64,000 nucleotides of DNA from Erythrobacter sp. SG61-1L (GTDB lineage: Bacteria > Pseudomonadota > Alphaproteobacteria > Sphingomonadales > Sphingomonadaceae): NCBI RefSeq assembly GCF_001305965.1, contig NZ_JXQC01000003.1:930001-994000 (forward strand), in the 5' to 3' direction. This document shows, in pieces, positions 47,424 to 55,729 of this stretch. Numbering within the stretch: position 1 is the first letter of the stretch; each line of letters opens with the position of its first letter. The translations under genes were made by a program, and so were the position numbers. The notes under the pieces are model-generated. The model had not been told where the DNA came from. It did no database searches and was given only the letters and a program-made list of their open reading frames with translations.

Positions 47424-49884
47424 CGCGCAGCCTTTCGATGGCCTGCGCGAGCGCGACATAGAGCTTGCCCATGTCGGACGAGAGCAGGGTTACACCCAGC
47501 GCATTGCCATCCCGAGTAGAGAGCAATGTGCGCAGCATCGCTTCGAAGTCGTGGATGTAGCGGCTTACATGTTCCCGGAAGTCTGGATCGCGATCATAGA
47601 TTTCCGCGATTTCCCTAGCTTCGGAATTGTCGAGCAGGCGAACCGCTCGGCGAGTGAAGATACCACGGTCGCCACGTAGATAGGCGGCCCAGGCAGTGTC
47701 CGTGACATCGTTCGACAGTGCCTTGGAAATGTCGATCGAGTTTGAATTGAGGCTTTCACTGATAAGGGCGACACGGCGGGCAAAGTCGTTATCGACCTGC
47801 TCTTCCGCACGTTGACGGGCGCGAGCGACACGGCTCTCAAGATTGCCGGTGAGTTCGTCCACCTTGGCCAGTTGATCGCGCAACTGGCGGGCAGCTTCCT
47901 TGCCCACGCCGCTAGCATGGGCCGCTGCCTGCTCGAGTTCTCCGATGGCCTCGGTCGCTCGCAGGCGAATTGCCCGTTCGATGGCCTCCGTGCTTTGCGT
48001 GCCGATCTTTTCGGACAGTTCCTCAATAGCGCTGCTATGACCGCTTCCGAGTTCGTCCAGGGTCGCTCGCAAGGCGCCGCGCAGCTTTTCGACTGCTTCG
48101 GTCATCTCGCCGCGCACCTGTTGCGATACGCCGTCGCTTTCTGCACCCAGCGCTGCGACTGCGCCGCGCAGCTGATCGATCCGCGCGGCGTGAGCGGTCT
48201 CATGTTCCGCCATGGTGCCGTGGAGCGTTTCAAGTTCGTCGATAACGCTCCGGCTGTTTTCAACGGCAGTAATGACATATCCGGACAGGGCCTCGCCCTT
48301 GCTGCCGGCATCGTCGAGCATGATTCCAAGCTCGCGCGTGCGGTTTTCGAAATTGCCCAGCCGTTGTTCGGCAAGGGCAAGCGCGGACGGCAAGTGCTCC
48401 CGGCTATGCTCGGCGCCGGCCTGAATCAGCTCAAGCAGGCGAACGCTGGAGTCAGTCAGTTCCACGACCGCGTGATCGGTCGCTTCGACCACGTCCTTGT
48501 TGTTCTTCAAGCGAACGGTGAGCAATTCAATGGCCTGTGCCAGCGCGCTGCCGACCTTTTCGCCGCGCGCAGCTGTCTCCTCCATCTGGTCGGCGACCTT
48601 GCCGACCTTGCTTGCCAGCTTTTCTCCCTGTTCAGCCAGCGTGGCGATCTGGCCGAGTTGGTTCTGCTGATGGGCTGCGATTGCCGAATCCAGAGCCGCG
48701 ATCCGTTTCTCAAAAGTGAGGACTTCCTGGGCTTCGCGCGCTTCGTGTTCCGCCTTGCGCACTTCGATGGCCTCTACAAAGCTGGCCAGTCTCTGGTCGA
48801 TCGAAGCGTCCACTTGCTTCGCCCATTCACTCACTGAAGTCAGGCGACTGCGCGTCTTTTCAAGAGCGGCTGCGTCGATTTCGCCAATCTCCCTGAGTGC
48901 TACCGCCAGCGTCTCGCGCATGCGCTGGATGGAGGCTTCCCACTTTCCAATTGCATCGTCCTGGCCCTCGCGCACGGATTGGGCAAAGGCGTTGCACTCC
49001 GCCTGCAGCGAATTGATCCGCTGCCCCAGGCTGACGATGACGGCGGAAGTGCTCTCGCCGATCCGGCGGGCATGGCTTTCAAATTCCTCCAGCGCTTCGC
49101 TGACCTTGCCCTTGAGGCCTTCGGTCAGCTTCATGCCGGCTTCGCCGAATGCGTTCATGCGCTGGAGCCCGTTGATCATCTCGTCCAGCTGAACCTTGGC
49201 GGTACGCCCTGCATTTCCGATCTGGCTCGTCACATCGCGCGCTGAAGTGGCAACCACGGGCAATTCATCCCGCAACTTGTCCATGTTCGAAAGGGCAGTC
49301 GTGCTTACGCTGGCTATTGCTTCAATCTGGGCGGCGTTCTTCTGCACCAGCGCGGACATGCGCTCAGCATTTTCGGACAGGCGATCGCTCGCCACGCGGC
49401 CGACGGATTCCAGATCGCGCGACTGGGCGGCAAGGAATTCCCGGGCAAGGCTCAGTTCGCGATTTACCGTAGTCAGCCTGGTTTCAAGGCGGGAGCTTTC
49501 TTCTGCCAACTGACGCGCCGTTTCACCGAAACGGAGTGCTTCCCGGCGGCTCGATCGCATCGCCAGCAGCCACAGGCCGACGACCAGCACGGTGGGAACA
49601 GCCCATTGCGCGACCCATGTGCTCCACGCATCGGGGGTTGCACCTGCCAGCATCTCGCGATGATGCGCCCAGCCGAAAAATCCGGTCCAGCCGACAACGG
49701 CCAGGATCGCAAATGCGGGCAAAACCCACTGAAAATGGCTATTCGAGCGCTGATATCCGTCTTCAGGCGAGATGACTTCTTCGACCTCCACAGACAGCTC
49801 ATAGGCCTCCGCGACGGCTTCGGATTGCAGTTCAGGCGAGGTATCCCCCGGACCGAAAGCGACGATATGTGAACCCCCAGACAT
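47419..49884 (-). CDS. Large two-TM coiled-coil protein, TipN-like in architecture
   Basis: An 821-residue protein. An acidic cytoplasmic N-terminus (1-50) is followed by TM1 (about 52-73) and TM2 (about 91-109), then a coiled-coil-prone region to about 730 rich in Ala/Glu/Gln/Arg, and a conserved-looking C-terminal domain (RGIFTRRAVRLLDNSEAREIAEIYDRDPDFREHV...). Caulobacter TipN, a new-pole marker of similar size, has the same two-TM-plus-coiled-coil plan; homology is inferred from architecture, not alignment. Other large membrane coiled-coil proteins are possible. It is divergent from the Hpt-like gene. Confidence 0.7.
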   Translation of the reverse strand: MSGGSHIVAFGPGDTSPELQSEAVAEAYELSVEVEEVISPEDGYQRSNSHFQWVLPAFAILAVVGWTGFFGWAHHREMLAGATPDAWSTWVAQWAVPTVLVVGLWLLAMRSSRREALRFGETARQLAEESSRLETRLTTVNRELSLAREFLAAQSRDLESVGRVASDRLSENAERMSALVQKNAAQIEAIASVSTTALSNMDKLRDELPVVATSARDVTSQIGNAGRTAKVQLDEMINGLQRMNAFGEAGMKLTEGLKGKVSEALEEFESHARRIGESTSAVIVSLGQRINSLQAECNAFAQSVREGQDDAIGKWEASIQRMRETLAVALREIGEIDAAALEKTRSRLTSVSEWAKQVDASIDQRLASFVEAIEVRKAEHEAREAQEVLTFEKRIAALDSAIAAHQQNQLGQIATLAEQGEKLASKVGKVADQMEETAARGEKVGSALAQAIELLTVRLKNNKDVVEATDHAVVELTDSSVRLLELIQAGAEHSREHLPSALALAEQRLGNFENRTRELGIMLDDAGSKGEALSGYVITAVENSRSVIDELETLHGTMAEHETAHAARIDQLRGAVAALGAESDGVSQQVRGEMTEAVEKLRGALRATLDELGSGHSSAIEELSEKIGTQSTEAIERAIRLRATEAIGELEQAAAHASGVGKEAARQLRDQLAKVDELTGNLESRVARARQRAEEQVDNDFARRVALISESLNSNSIDISKALSNDVTDTAWAAYLRGDRGIFTRRAVRLLDNSEAREIAEIYDRDPDFREHVSRYIHDFEAMLRTLLSTRDGNALGVTLLSSDMGKLYVALAQAIERLRD

Positions 49885-49914
49885 TTTGCTAGAATATCAC
49901 GGATCGCATCACAA

Positions 49915-49931
49915 TAAACCCCGGCTTAACC
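49915..49931 (+). promoter_or_regulatory. CtrA-type binding site (one mismatch)
   Basis: TAAA-N7-TTAACC in the 68-base divergent region between the coiled-coil gene and the Hpt-like gene. The known CtrA consensus is TTAA-N7-TTAA; the right half is perfect with the preferred CC extension and the left has one mismatch. TTAA is rare in this GC-rich DNA. Binding is inferred. Confidence 0.4.
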
Positions 49932-49952
49932 TTGAAGGCCTAGGCTGCTGTC

Positions 49953-50261
49953 ATGGCCTATGAAAACGGTGCCCTCGATGCCACATTGGCAGCCGCTGCC
50001 GGGGACGATCCCGCGCTGCTGGCAGAGCTGCGCAATGCATTCTCGGAAAGCCTCGCCAATCAGGTGGATCTCCTGCGTCGGGCACGTTGCGACGGTAACT
50101 GGAATGTGGCGGCAATGCGCCTGAAGGGGCTGGCCGCCAGCTTCCATGCCGAAGGGCTGATCGGCCTTGCCGAGGAAGCACTGGATTCGGCGCCTGGCGA
50201 GCCGGTGGTGATCCGCAAGCTAGAGCGTTTTCTTAACGAATTTGTCCATCCGGCCGACTGA
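49953..50261 (+). CDS. Hpt-like four-helix protein lacking the phospho-histidine
   Basis: A 102-residue protein matching the histidine-phosphotransfer fold: NWNVAAMRLKGLAASFHAEGLIGLAEEAL parallels the usual DW..AH.LKG....GA..L. pattern in helices 2-3. The phospho-accepting histidine position is Met55. It therefore should not carry phosphate but might still bind receiver domains or kinases. ATG 49953; no other domain. Confidence 0.68.
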   Translation: MAYENGALDATLAAAAGDDPALLAELRNAFSESLANQVDLLRRARCDGNWNVAAMRLKGLAASFHAEGLIGLAEEALDSAPGEPVVIRKLERFLNEFVHPAD

Positions 50262-50314
50262 CACACCGCTGCAGGGTGCTTGGCATGCTGCCATCGCTGC
50301 CCTAGACCGGCGCC

Positions 50315-51514
50315 GTGCGCGTCGCTCTACTCTCCTTGATCGAACGGGCCGGGGATGCCCCGGATATTCCACTGGCCATGCTTGCGCTCGCCGGACGCAG
50401 CCTTGCCGAACGCCAGTTGGAGCTTGCGCTTGAGCTGGGGTGTGAGCGGATTGTTTGCATTTCCAGCACGCTGGGCCAGAATCTCATCGCGCTTCAGCAC
50501 CGGGCCGAAGGGGCCGGTGCACGGTTCAATCTGATCGCCGGACCGCGCCAGCTTGGAGGGATGGTGAATGCGGCAGACGAACTTGTCGCAATCGCACCCG
50601 GCCTGCTTCCAGCGATCGACGAGGCCAAAGCGGCTCTTGCCGGAAGTAACGGTGTGCTCGTCCTTCCGGTAGAGACCGGCATTGCGGCGGGTTTTGAAAG
50701 GATCGATCTGAATTTTGCATGGGCGGGCGTGCTTGCCATGCCCGGTGCGCTTATCGAACGCCTGAACCAGCTACCCGCCGATTGCGATACGATTTCCGCA
50801 CTGCTGCGGATTGCGTTGCAGGGCAGGGTGCCAGAACGTTCTCTGCCCGACGCTGTGCTGACGGATCGGCGCTGGGCGTTGATCACTTCGCAGGCCAGAT
50901 TGGCGGAACTTGAACCGGAATGGCTGCGACGCCACGTTGCACCTCCCACCGCCTTCGCGCCGGGCAGGGCAATGATGCGTATCGGGATACGCAATTTCGG
51001 CAGCAAGTTGCTGGCCAAGGGCTGGAGGCCGGCGTTCCTTGCAATTGGCGGTGTCGCTTTGGCTGGGCTTGCCCTCGTTGCCGCATGGTTCGAACATCCG
51101 GCAGCGGCAATCGCCTGTTGTGCTTTGGGTTGGCTCTCGCTTGAGGCGGGCAAGGCGCTGGAATCCCTCGCGCGCGCTGGGATAGGCGATGCGGCAGGCC
51201 CCGGCAGGCTTATGCCCATTTCTGCAATACTGATCGACATCGTGCTGATCGTCGTTCTGGCGGCAGCGCTCCCCGGCATTCGTGCGGAGCGGATATTCGC
51301 CCCACTAGTACTGATTGGCGCGATTACGCTGGTCGGTAGGCTCATTGCGCCCAAATGGGCGGAATTGGCACAGGATCGCGCCGTGCTTTGCCTGCTGTTG
51401 GCTCTGGCGAGCCTTGGCGGGGTTTTGCTGCCGGCAATTCAGCTGCTCGCGTTGGCTGCGATTGCGGCCATGCTCGGCTTTTTGCGCGGCACAGCGCAGA
51501 TAACGCAGGCTTAA
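50315..51514 (+). CDS. Membrane protein with nucleotidyltransferase-like N-terminus
   Basis: A 399-residue protein. Residues 1-180 look like a GT-A/NTP-transferase Rossmann fold (ALAGRSLAERQLELALELGCERIVCI, DEAKAALAGSNGVLVLPVE) but lack a recognisable GG-x-GTR nucleotide loop. Residues about 220-395 form 5-6 TM segments without the CDP-alcohol phosphotransferase DG..AR motif. No family assigned; resemblance to bifunctional IPCT/DIPPS-type fusions is only architectural. GTG start 50315 follows the Hpt-like gene by 53 bases. Confidence 0.65.
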   Translation: MRVALLSLIERAGDAPDIPLAMLALAGRSLAERQLELALELGCERIVCISSTLGQNLIALQHRAEGAGARFNLIAGPRQLGGMVNAADELVAIAPGLLPAIDEAKAALAGSNGVLVLPVETGIAAGFERIDLNFAWAGVLAMPGALIERLNQLPADCDTISALLRIALQGRVPERSLPDAVLTDRRWALITSQARLAELEPEWLRRHVAPPTAFAPGRAMMRIGIRNFGSKLLAKGWRPAFLAIGGVALAGLALVAAWFEHPAAAIACCALGWLSLEAGKALESLARAGIGDAAGPGRLMPISAILIDIVLIVVLAAALPGIRAERIFAPLVLIGAITLVGRLIAPKWAELAQDRAVLCLLLALASLGGVLLPAIQLLALAAIAAMLGFLRGTAQITQA

Positions 51515-51516
51515 CC
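51500..51516 (+). promoter_or_regulatory. CtrA-type binding site (one mismatch)
   Basis: ATAA-N7-TTAACC, overlapping the end of the preceding gene and 35 bases before the next ATG (51552). As with the site at 49915 the right half is perfect TTAACC and the left half has one mismatch to TTAA. Functional use is inferred. Confidence 0.35.
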
Positions 51517-51551
51517 AAGAACCGCTATGGCGGTACTAGGAAAATGCCGGC

Positions 51552-52499
51552 ATGAATCACCACACCGATCAAAGCGTTGAAGACGCAATGCGCCTCGAAC
51601 TGGCCGAGGGCGATGCCATGATCGGCACGCTCGGCCCGATCATGCGACATTTGCTGGCGAACGACGATCACTCTCTTTTCAGCGACGAAACCGTTGCACG
51701 GGTTCGCGGGATGATCGCCAGCATCGCGCTGCAGCTATTGCATGCGCAGGCTGATGCGGCCGGTATTGACGAGCCGGAAGACTATGTTGACCAGCGCACC
51801 GACGAGCTTGTCGACGCTTTGCAAGGCAATGGCGGCTTGCTTGGGCATCTCCACGCTCTTGCGCTCGAATGGCAACTTTCGGAACGGCTCCAGGCTCGAA
51901 ACGGTCTCGATCCGGTCCTTTCCCCGCTGTTGCAGGCACTGATCGCTTCTAGCGATGTCGAGACAGCGGCTTCGGCCATGGCCGCTCTGGCAGGGCAGGC
52001 GCGTTTCGTGCAGGGCCTGCGGCGTATGGAACTGACATTGACGGAACTCCCGGGTGATCTGTTCCATTCCGCGCTCGTCACCATGCGGACTTTGGCTGGT
52101 GTAGAGGATGAACCGGCCGCGCAGGCCGCAGAGGCGGCGTTGCGGGCCGAGTTTGACGAAAGCCGTAGCCGTCTCGGTCTGCTTGCGCGCCTTGTCACAG
52201 GCATGGGCGGCGGGGCGATTGCGGCTCTTTCGCTCAGCCATGCCGGCGCGGCGATTTTCCTTTCTGCGCTTGCAATTGGCTCTGGCCAGTCACGAGATCT
52301 GGCTGTGCTCTCAACGCACGACCGCCAGCTTGCTCGCCTTGCTCTGGCCTTGCGGGCGGCGGGGCTTCAGCCTGCGGCGGTCGAGGAGCAACTGATTTAT
52401 CTGCATCCCGACATCGCCCTGCCCGAAGGCTTCGAGCAATTGCGGACCGAACGGGCAGCGGCTCTGCTGACGGCGTCCGCGCCGTTCGTTGGGGTATAA
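51552..52499 (+). CDS. Protein of unknown function upstream of the histidine kinase
   Basis: A 315-residue, mostly helical soluble-looking protein (LELAEGDAMIGTLGPIMRHLL, ...). A hydrophobic Gly/Ala stretch (GMGGGAIAALSLSHAGAAIFLSALAIG, about 222-247) is compatible with a TM or buried helix pair. I recognise no family. It lies 4 bases before the kinase gene and probably is cotranscribed with it. Confidence 0.7.
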   Translation: MNHHTDQSVEDAMRLELAEGDAMIGTLGPIMRHLLANDDHSLFSDETVARVRGMIASIALQLLHAQADAAGIDEPEDYVDQRTDELVDALQGNGGLLGHLHALALEWQLSERLQARNGLDPVLSPLLQALIASSDVETAASAMAALAGQARFVQGLRRMELTLTELPGDLFHSALVTMRTLAGVEDEPAAQAAEAALRAEFDESRSRLGLLARLVTGMGGGAIAALSLSHAGAAIFLSALAIGSGQSRDLAVLSTHDRQLARLALALRAAGLQPAAVEEQLIYLHPDIALPEGFEQLRTERAAALLTASAPFVGV

Positions 52500-52503
52500 G
52501 TCT

Positions 52504-53871
52504 ATGCGGCCGGGCACATCCTATCTTGCAAGGGCGCGCAGCGATGCGGAAGACCGTTTGGTCGAGGCGGACGAGCCTTTGGCGGGCATGCAGCTTCGCA
52601 GCGGCGGCGATCTGCCTGGCACGATAGCAACGCCTGCGCTGCTCGAACTGGTCCGCAAGGCGCGCCGCTATGGGCTGAAGTTGGCGCGACCGATTTATGC
52701 GCGAGATGACCATGAGGCTGTTACTGCCTGGATCGAGGTCATTCCGGGGCCTGATGGCTGCGAGATCGGGCTGGCCAACTGGCAATCGGCACCGATCCCG
52801 ATCGAGGATGCTGCGAGCATCGAACAGCGCCGCGCGGAGATTGACCGCGATCTGGCCGAGTTCAACGCCAGGCTCGATGCGCAGCAAGCTGTCCTCTCGG
52901 CTGACGCCGCTTCACCCGAGTTGCGGCCACTGGTCGACGCGATGCGAAAGGGGGTAGGGCAGCCCTGGACCGATTTCGTGCAGGTTGAAGGCAGTCAGCA
53001 CCATCAGCCGCTGCATTGGCGCTTGCTTGATGGTGCTGCCGTGCGCTTACCGGGATCGAATCGCCGCTGGCGGGCTAGCCTTGTGCCATTGGGCGGCCCG
53101 GAGGCAGGGGCGAACGGCTTCGAGCTTTATCTGGTGGCAGATGAACCTCCGGCGCGTCCTGCTGCACTGGCGGAAGTAGCCGTGGCTCGCGTGGCACCCG
53201 GTGCGGCCATCGGCCGCGATGTGGCACCGGTGCTGCGTCAGCCCATCGCGCGTATCATTGCCAATGCGGAGACGATCCGCACTCGTCTGGCGGGGCCGCT
53301 GGCGGAGGAATACAGCAATTACGCTGCCGACATCGCCGCTGCCGGACAGCATCTGTTGGCATTGATCGACGATCTCTCGGATCTCGAGGTGGTTGAGGCC
53401 GACGAGTTTACCACTGCGCCTGACCATATCGACCTGGCCGATGTCGCTCGCAGGGCAGTGGGCATTCTTGGCGTTCGCGCTCAGGAGCGCGGGATACTGA
53501 TCGACACACCCGGCCCTGACGAACATTTGCCGGCAATCGGCGAATTCCGCCGTGTCCTGCAGGTGTTGCTGAACCTGATCGGCAACGCGATCCGCTATAC
53601 GCCGGAAGGTTCCCATGTCGCGGTGTCACTTGCCTCTGAGGGCGGCAAGGCCTGCATCGTTGTGGCGGATCAGGGGCAGGGGCTGAGCGAAGAACAGCAG
53701 GCGAAGGTCTTCGAGAAGTTCGAACGCCTTGGCCGCAGCGGTGACGGCGGTTCCGGGCTGGGCTTGTATATTTCGCGCAGACTCGCGCGCGCCATGGGCG
53801 GCGATCTGGTGGTGCGCAGTGAGCCGGGCAAAGGCGCGCGGTTTATTCTGAGCATTCCAGCGGCAGGCTGA
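52504..53871 (+). CDS. DivJ/PleC-type histidine kinase with degenerate phospho-acceptor
   Basis: A 455-residue protein: a PAS-like N-terminal part (to about 230), a DHp-type helix pair, and an intact HATPase domain (N box NLIGNAIRYTPEG, G1 VADQGQGLS, F box FEKFERLG, G2 GSGLGLYIS). The H box, normally SHELRTPL, reads APVLRQPI with Pro242 at the histidine position, while the following INAE..RTRL...GPL..EY..YAADI..AGQHLL matches the PleC/DivJ group well. It could bind ATP and act by conformation or as a partner. Start ATG 52504. Confidence 0.8.
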   Translation: MRPGTSYLARARSDAEDRLVEADEPLAGMQLRSGGDLPGTIATPALLELVRKARRYGLKLARPIYARDDHEAVTAWIEVIPGPDGCEIGLANWQSAPIPIEDAASIEQRRAEIDRDLAEFNARLDAQQAVLSADAASPELRPLVDAMRKGVGQPWTDFVQVEGSQHHQPLHWRLLDGAAVRLPGSNRRWRASLVPLGGPEAGANGFELYLVADEPPARPAALAEVAVARVAPGAAIGRDVAPVLRQPIARIIANAETIRTRLAGPLAEEYSNYAADIAAAGQHLLALIDDLSDLEVVEADEFTTAPDHIDLADVARRAVGILGVRAQERGILIDTPGPDEHLPAIGEFRRVLQVLLNLIGNAIRYTPEGSHVAVSLASEGGKACIVVADQGQGLSEEQQAKVFEKFERLGRSGDGGSGLGLYISRRLARAMGGDLVVRSEPGKGARFILSIPAAG

Positions 53872-53882
53872 CACCTTCAGCC
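53866..53882. terminator. Small hairpin between convergent genes
   Basis: GGCTGA (53866-53871) and TCAGCC (53877-53882) pair around a 5-base loop across the kinase stop and the end of the convergent secreted-protein gene. No T tract on either strand; possibly a weak bidirectional terminator. Confidence 0.3.
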
Positions 53883-54413
53883 GAGCGCTTTGATTTCTTC
53901 CTCGCTGAATTCGAACACGCATTCCAGCCAGAACGGGGTGCCTTTCTGCCGGTGATAGCGCAGTTCGCCTGCGCCATCGGGTGCAGCGTCTTTCGCCCGG
54001 ATGCAGAGCGATAACCCCGGCCCGCACAGCCCGAGGTGCCAGCTATTGGCAGCAATGATCGCCTGATCAGTTGCTGCGTCATCCGGGAAATAGGCGTTCA
54101 CGGTCGCCGTGTAGGTCTTCCGCGGCGCGTTCTGGCGGGGTTCCTGCAGCTTGAAGGTTAGGCTGGTGGGCACAGCGCCAAACACCTTCGTCTCCCCGAC
54201 CGCGAATTCAACCGTGTTCGACGGACCGGAGAGTAACGCCATGCCGGGGGAACTGGATTGTCTGAGAACCTCCAGCTTCCCCGCGGCATTCATTGTTGCC
54301 TGATAGGGCAGCGCGCATTCGAAAGCCTGACCGGCAGTCTGCGCATTTGCGGAAGTGGCTGAAGCGACTGCGGCCATCGCAGCTATTCCCGCGATTGGCC
54401 GCATCCGCTTCAT
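53877..54413 (-). CDS. Exported protein of unknown function downstream of gltA
   Basis: A 178-residue protein with a signal peptide (MKRMRPIAGIAAMAAVASATSANAQ). The mature part has cysteines in AFECALPY, GLCGPGLSLCIRAK and FWLECVFEF and beta-strand character. No family recognised. ATG 54413 is used since it starts the signal peptide; the frame is open upstream into gltA. It lies 17 bases after gltA on the same strand. Confidence 0.75.
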   Translation of the reverse strand: MKRMRPIAGIAAMAAVASATSANAQTAGQAFECALPYQATMNAAGKLEVLRQSSSPGMALLSGPSNTVEFAVGETKVFGAVPTSLTFKLQEPRQNAPRKTYTATVNAYFPDDAATDQAIIAANSWHLGLCGPGLSLCIRAKDAAPDGAGELRYHRQKGTPFWLECVFEFSEEEIKALG

Positions 54414-54430
54414 ATCAGTTCCCGGCTTAC

Positions 54431-55717
54431 TTAGCGCTCCTCGACCGGAACGTAATCGCGCTGCGTCGGGCCGGTGTAGAGCTGGCGCGGACGGCCGATC
54501 TTCTGGCCGGGATCGCTGATCATTTCGTTCCACTGCGCCACCCAGCCCACGGTACGGGCAAGGGCGAACAAAGCGGTGAACATGGTTGTCGGGAAACCGA
54601 TCGCCGAAAGGATGATGCCCGAATAGAAGTCCACGTTGGGGAACAGCTTCTTCTCGACGAAGTAATCGTCATGCAGGGCAAGTTCCTCGAGCCGCAGGGC
54701 GGTTTCGAACAGCGGATCATCCACTTTCAGCGCCTCGAACACTTCGCGGACCGTCTTCTGCATCACGGTCGCGCGCGGATCGTAGTTCTTGTAGACGCGG
54801 TGGCCGAAGCCCATCAGGCGGAACGGATCGTTCTTGTCCTTCGCGCGCTCGATATAGTGTGGAATCTTGTCCGGCGTGCCGATCTCATGCAGCATGTTGA
54901 GCGCCGCTTCGTTCGCACCGCCATGAGCAGGCCCCCACAGACAGGCGATGCCGGCCGCGATACATGCGAAGGGGTTTGCGCCCGAAGAACCGGCGAGACG
55001 CACAGTCGAGGTCGAAGCATTCTGTTCGTGGTCGGCATGGAGGATGAAGATCCGGTCCATCGCGCGTTCCACTTCGGGGATCACTTCATATTCTTCAGCC
55101 GGCACGCCGAAGGTCATGCGCAGGAAGTTGCCCGTGTAGGACAGCTTGTTGTCCGGATACATGAAGGGCTGGCCGACGGAATATTTATAAGCCATCGCCG
55201 CGATAGTGGGCATCTTGGCTATCAGGCGGTGCGAGCTGATCCGACGGTGTTCCGGGTCGGAAATGTCCGTACTGTCGTGATAGAATGCCGACAGAGCGCC
55301 GACCACGCCGCACATGATGGCCATCGGGTGCGCGTCGCGGCGGAAACCGCGGTAGAAGGTCGCCAACTGCTCGTGCAACATGGTGTGGCGAGTGATGGTG
55401 CGGGTGAAGGCGTCATATTCACCGGCATTGGGCAGTTCGCCGTTCAGCAGCAGATAGGCCACTTCCATGAAACTGGAATGTTCTGCCAGCTGGCCGATAG
55501 GATAGCCGCGATGGAGCAGAACGCCTTCCTCGCCATCGATGTAGGTCAGGGCACTTTCACACGAAGCGGTGGAGGTGAAGCCGGGATCGTAAGTGAACAT
55601 GTGCGATTGGCCGTAGAGCTTGCGGATGTCGACCACATCCGGCCCAACGCTGCCTTCCAGCACCGGGAAATCGTAGCTCTTGTCTCCAACGGTAAGCTTC
55701 GCGTGCTTGTCAGCCAA
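54431..55717 (-). CDS. gltA: Citrate synthase
   Basis: A 428-residue type II citrate synthase condensing oxaloacetate and acetyl-CoA. [26 protein letters not shown] (N-terminal), [46 protein letters not shown] with catalytic His, and [15 protein letters not shown] are hallmark segments. It lies 12 bases after gltX on the same strand. Confidence 0.96.
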   Translation of the reverse strand: MADKHAKLTVGDKSYDFPVLEGSVGPDVVDIRKLYGQSHMFTYDPGFTSTASCESALTYIDGEEGVLLHRGYPIGQLAEHSSFMEVAYLLLNGELPNAGEYDAFTRTITRHTMLHEQLATFYRGFRRDAHPMAIMCGVVGALSAFYHDSTDISDPEHRRISSHRLIAKMPTIAAMAYKYSVGQPFMYPDNKLSYTGNFLRMTFGVPAEEYEVIPEVERAMDRIFILHADHEQNASTSTVRLAGSSGANPFACIAAGIACLWGPAHGGANEAALNMLHEIGTPDKIPHYIERAKDKNDPFRLMGFGHRVYKNYDPRATVMQKTVREVFEALKVDDPLFETALRLEELALHDDYFVEKKLFPNVDFYSGIILSAIGFPTTMFTALFALARTVGWVAQWNEMISDPGQKIGRPRQLYTGPTQRDYVPVEER

Positions 55718-55729
55718 GTCTCGTACTCC

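Noticed and set aside
51801-51822. A second PELVEG-type repeat (GAGCTTGTCGA)
   Set aside because: Only 11 bases match and they lie in frame in an open gene (DELVDAL); the rest of the element is absent.
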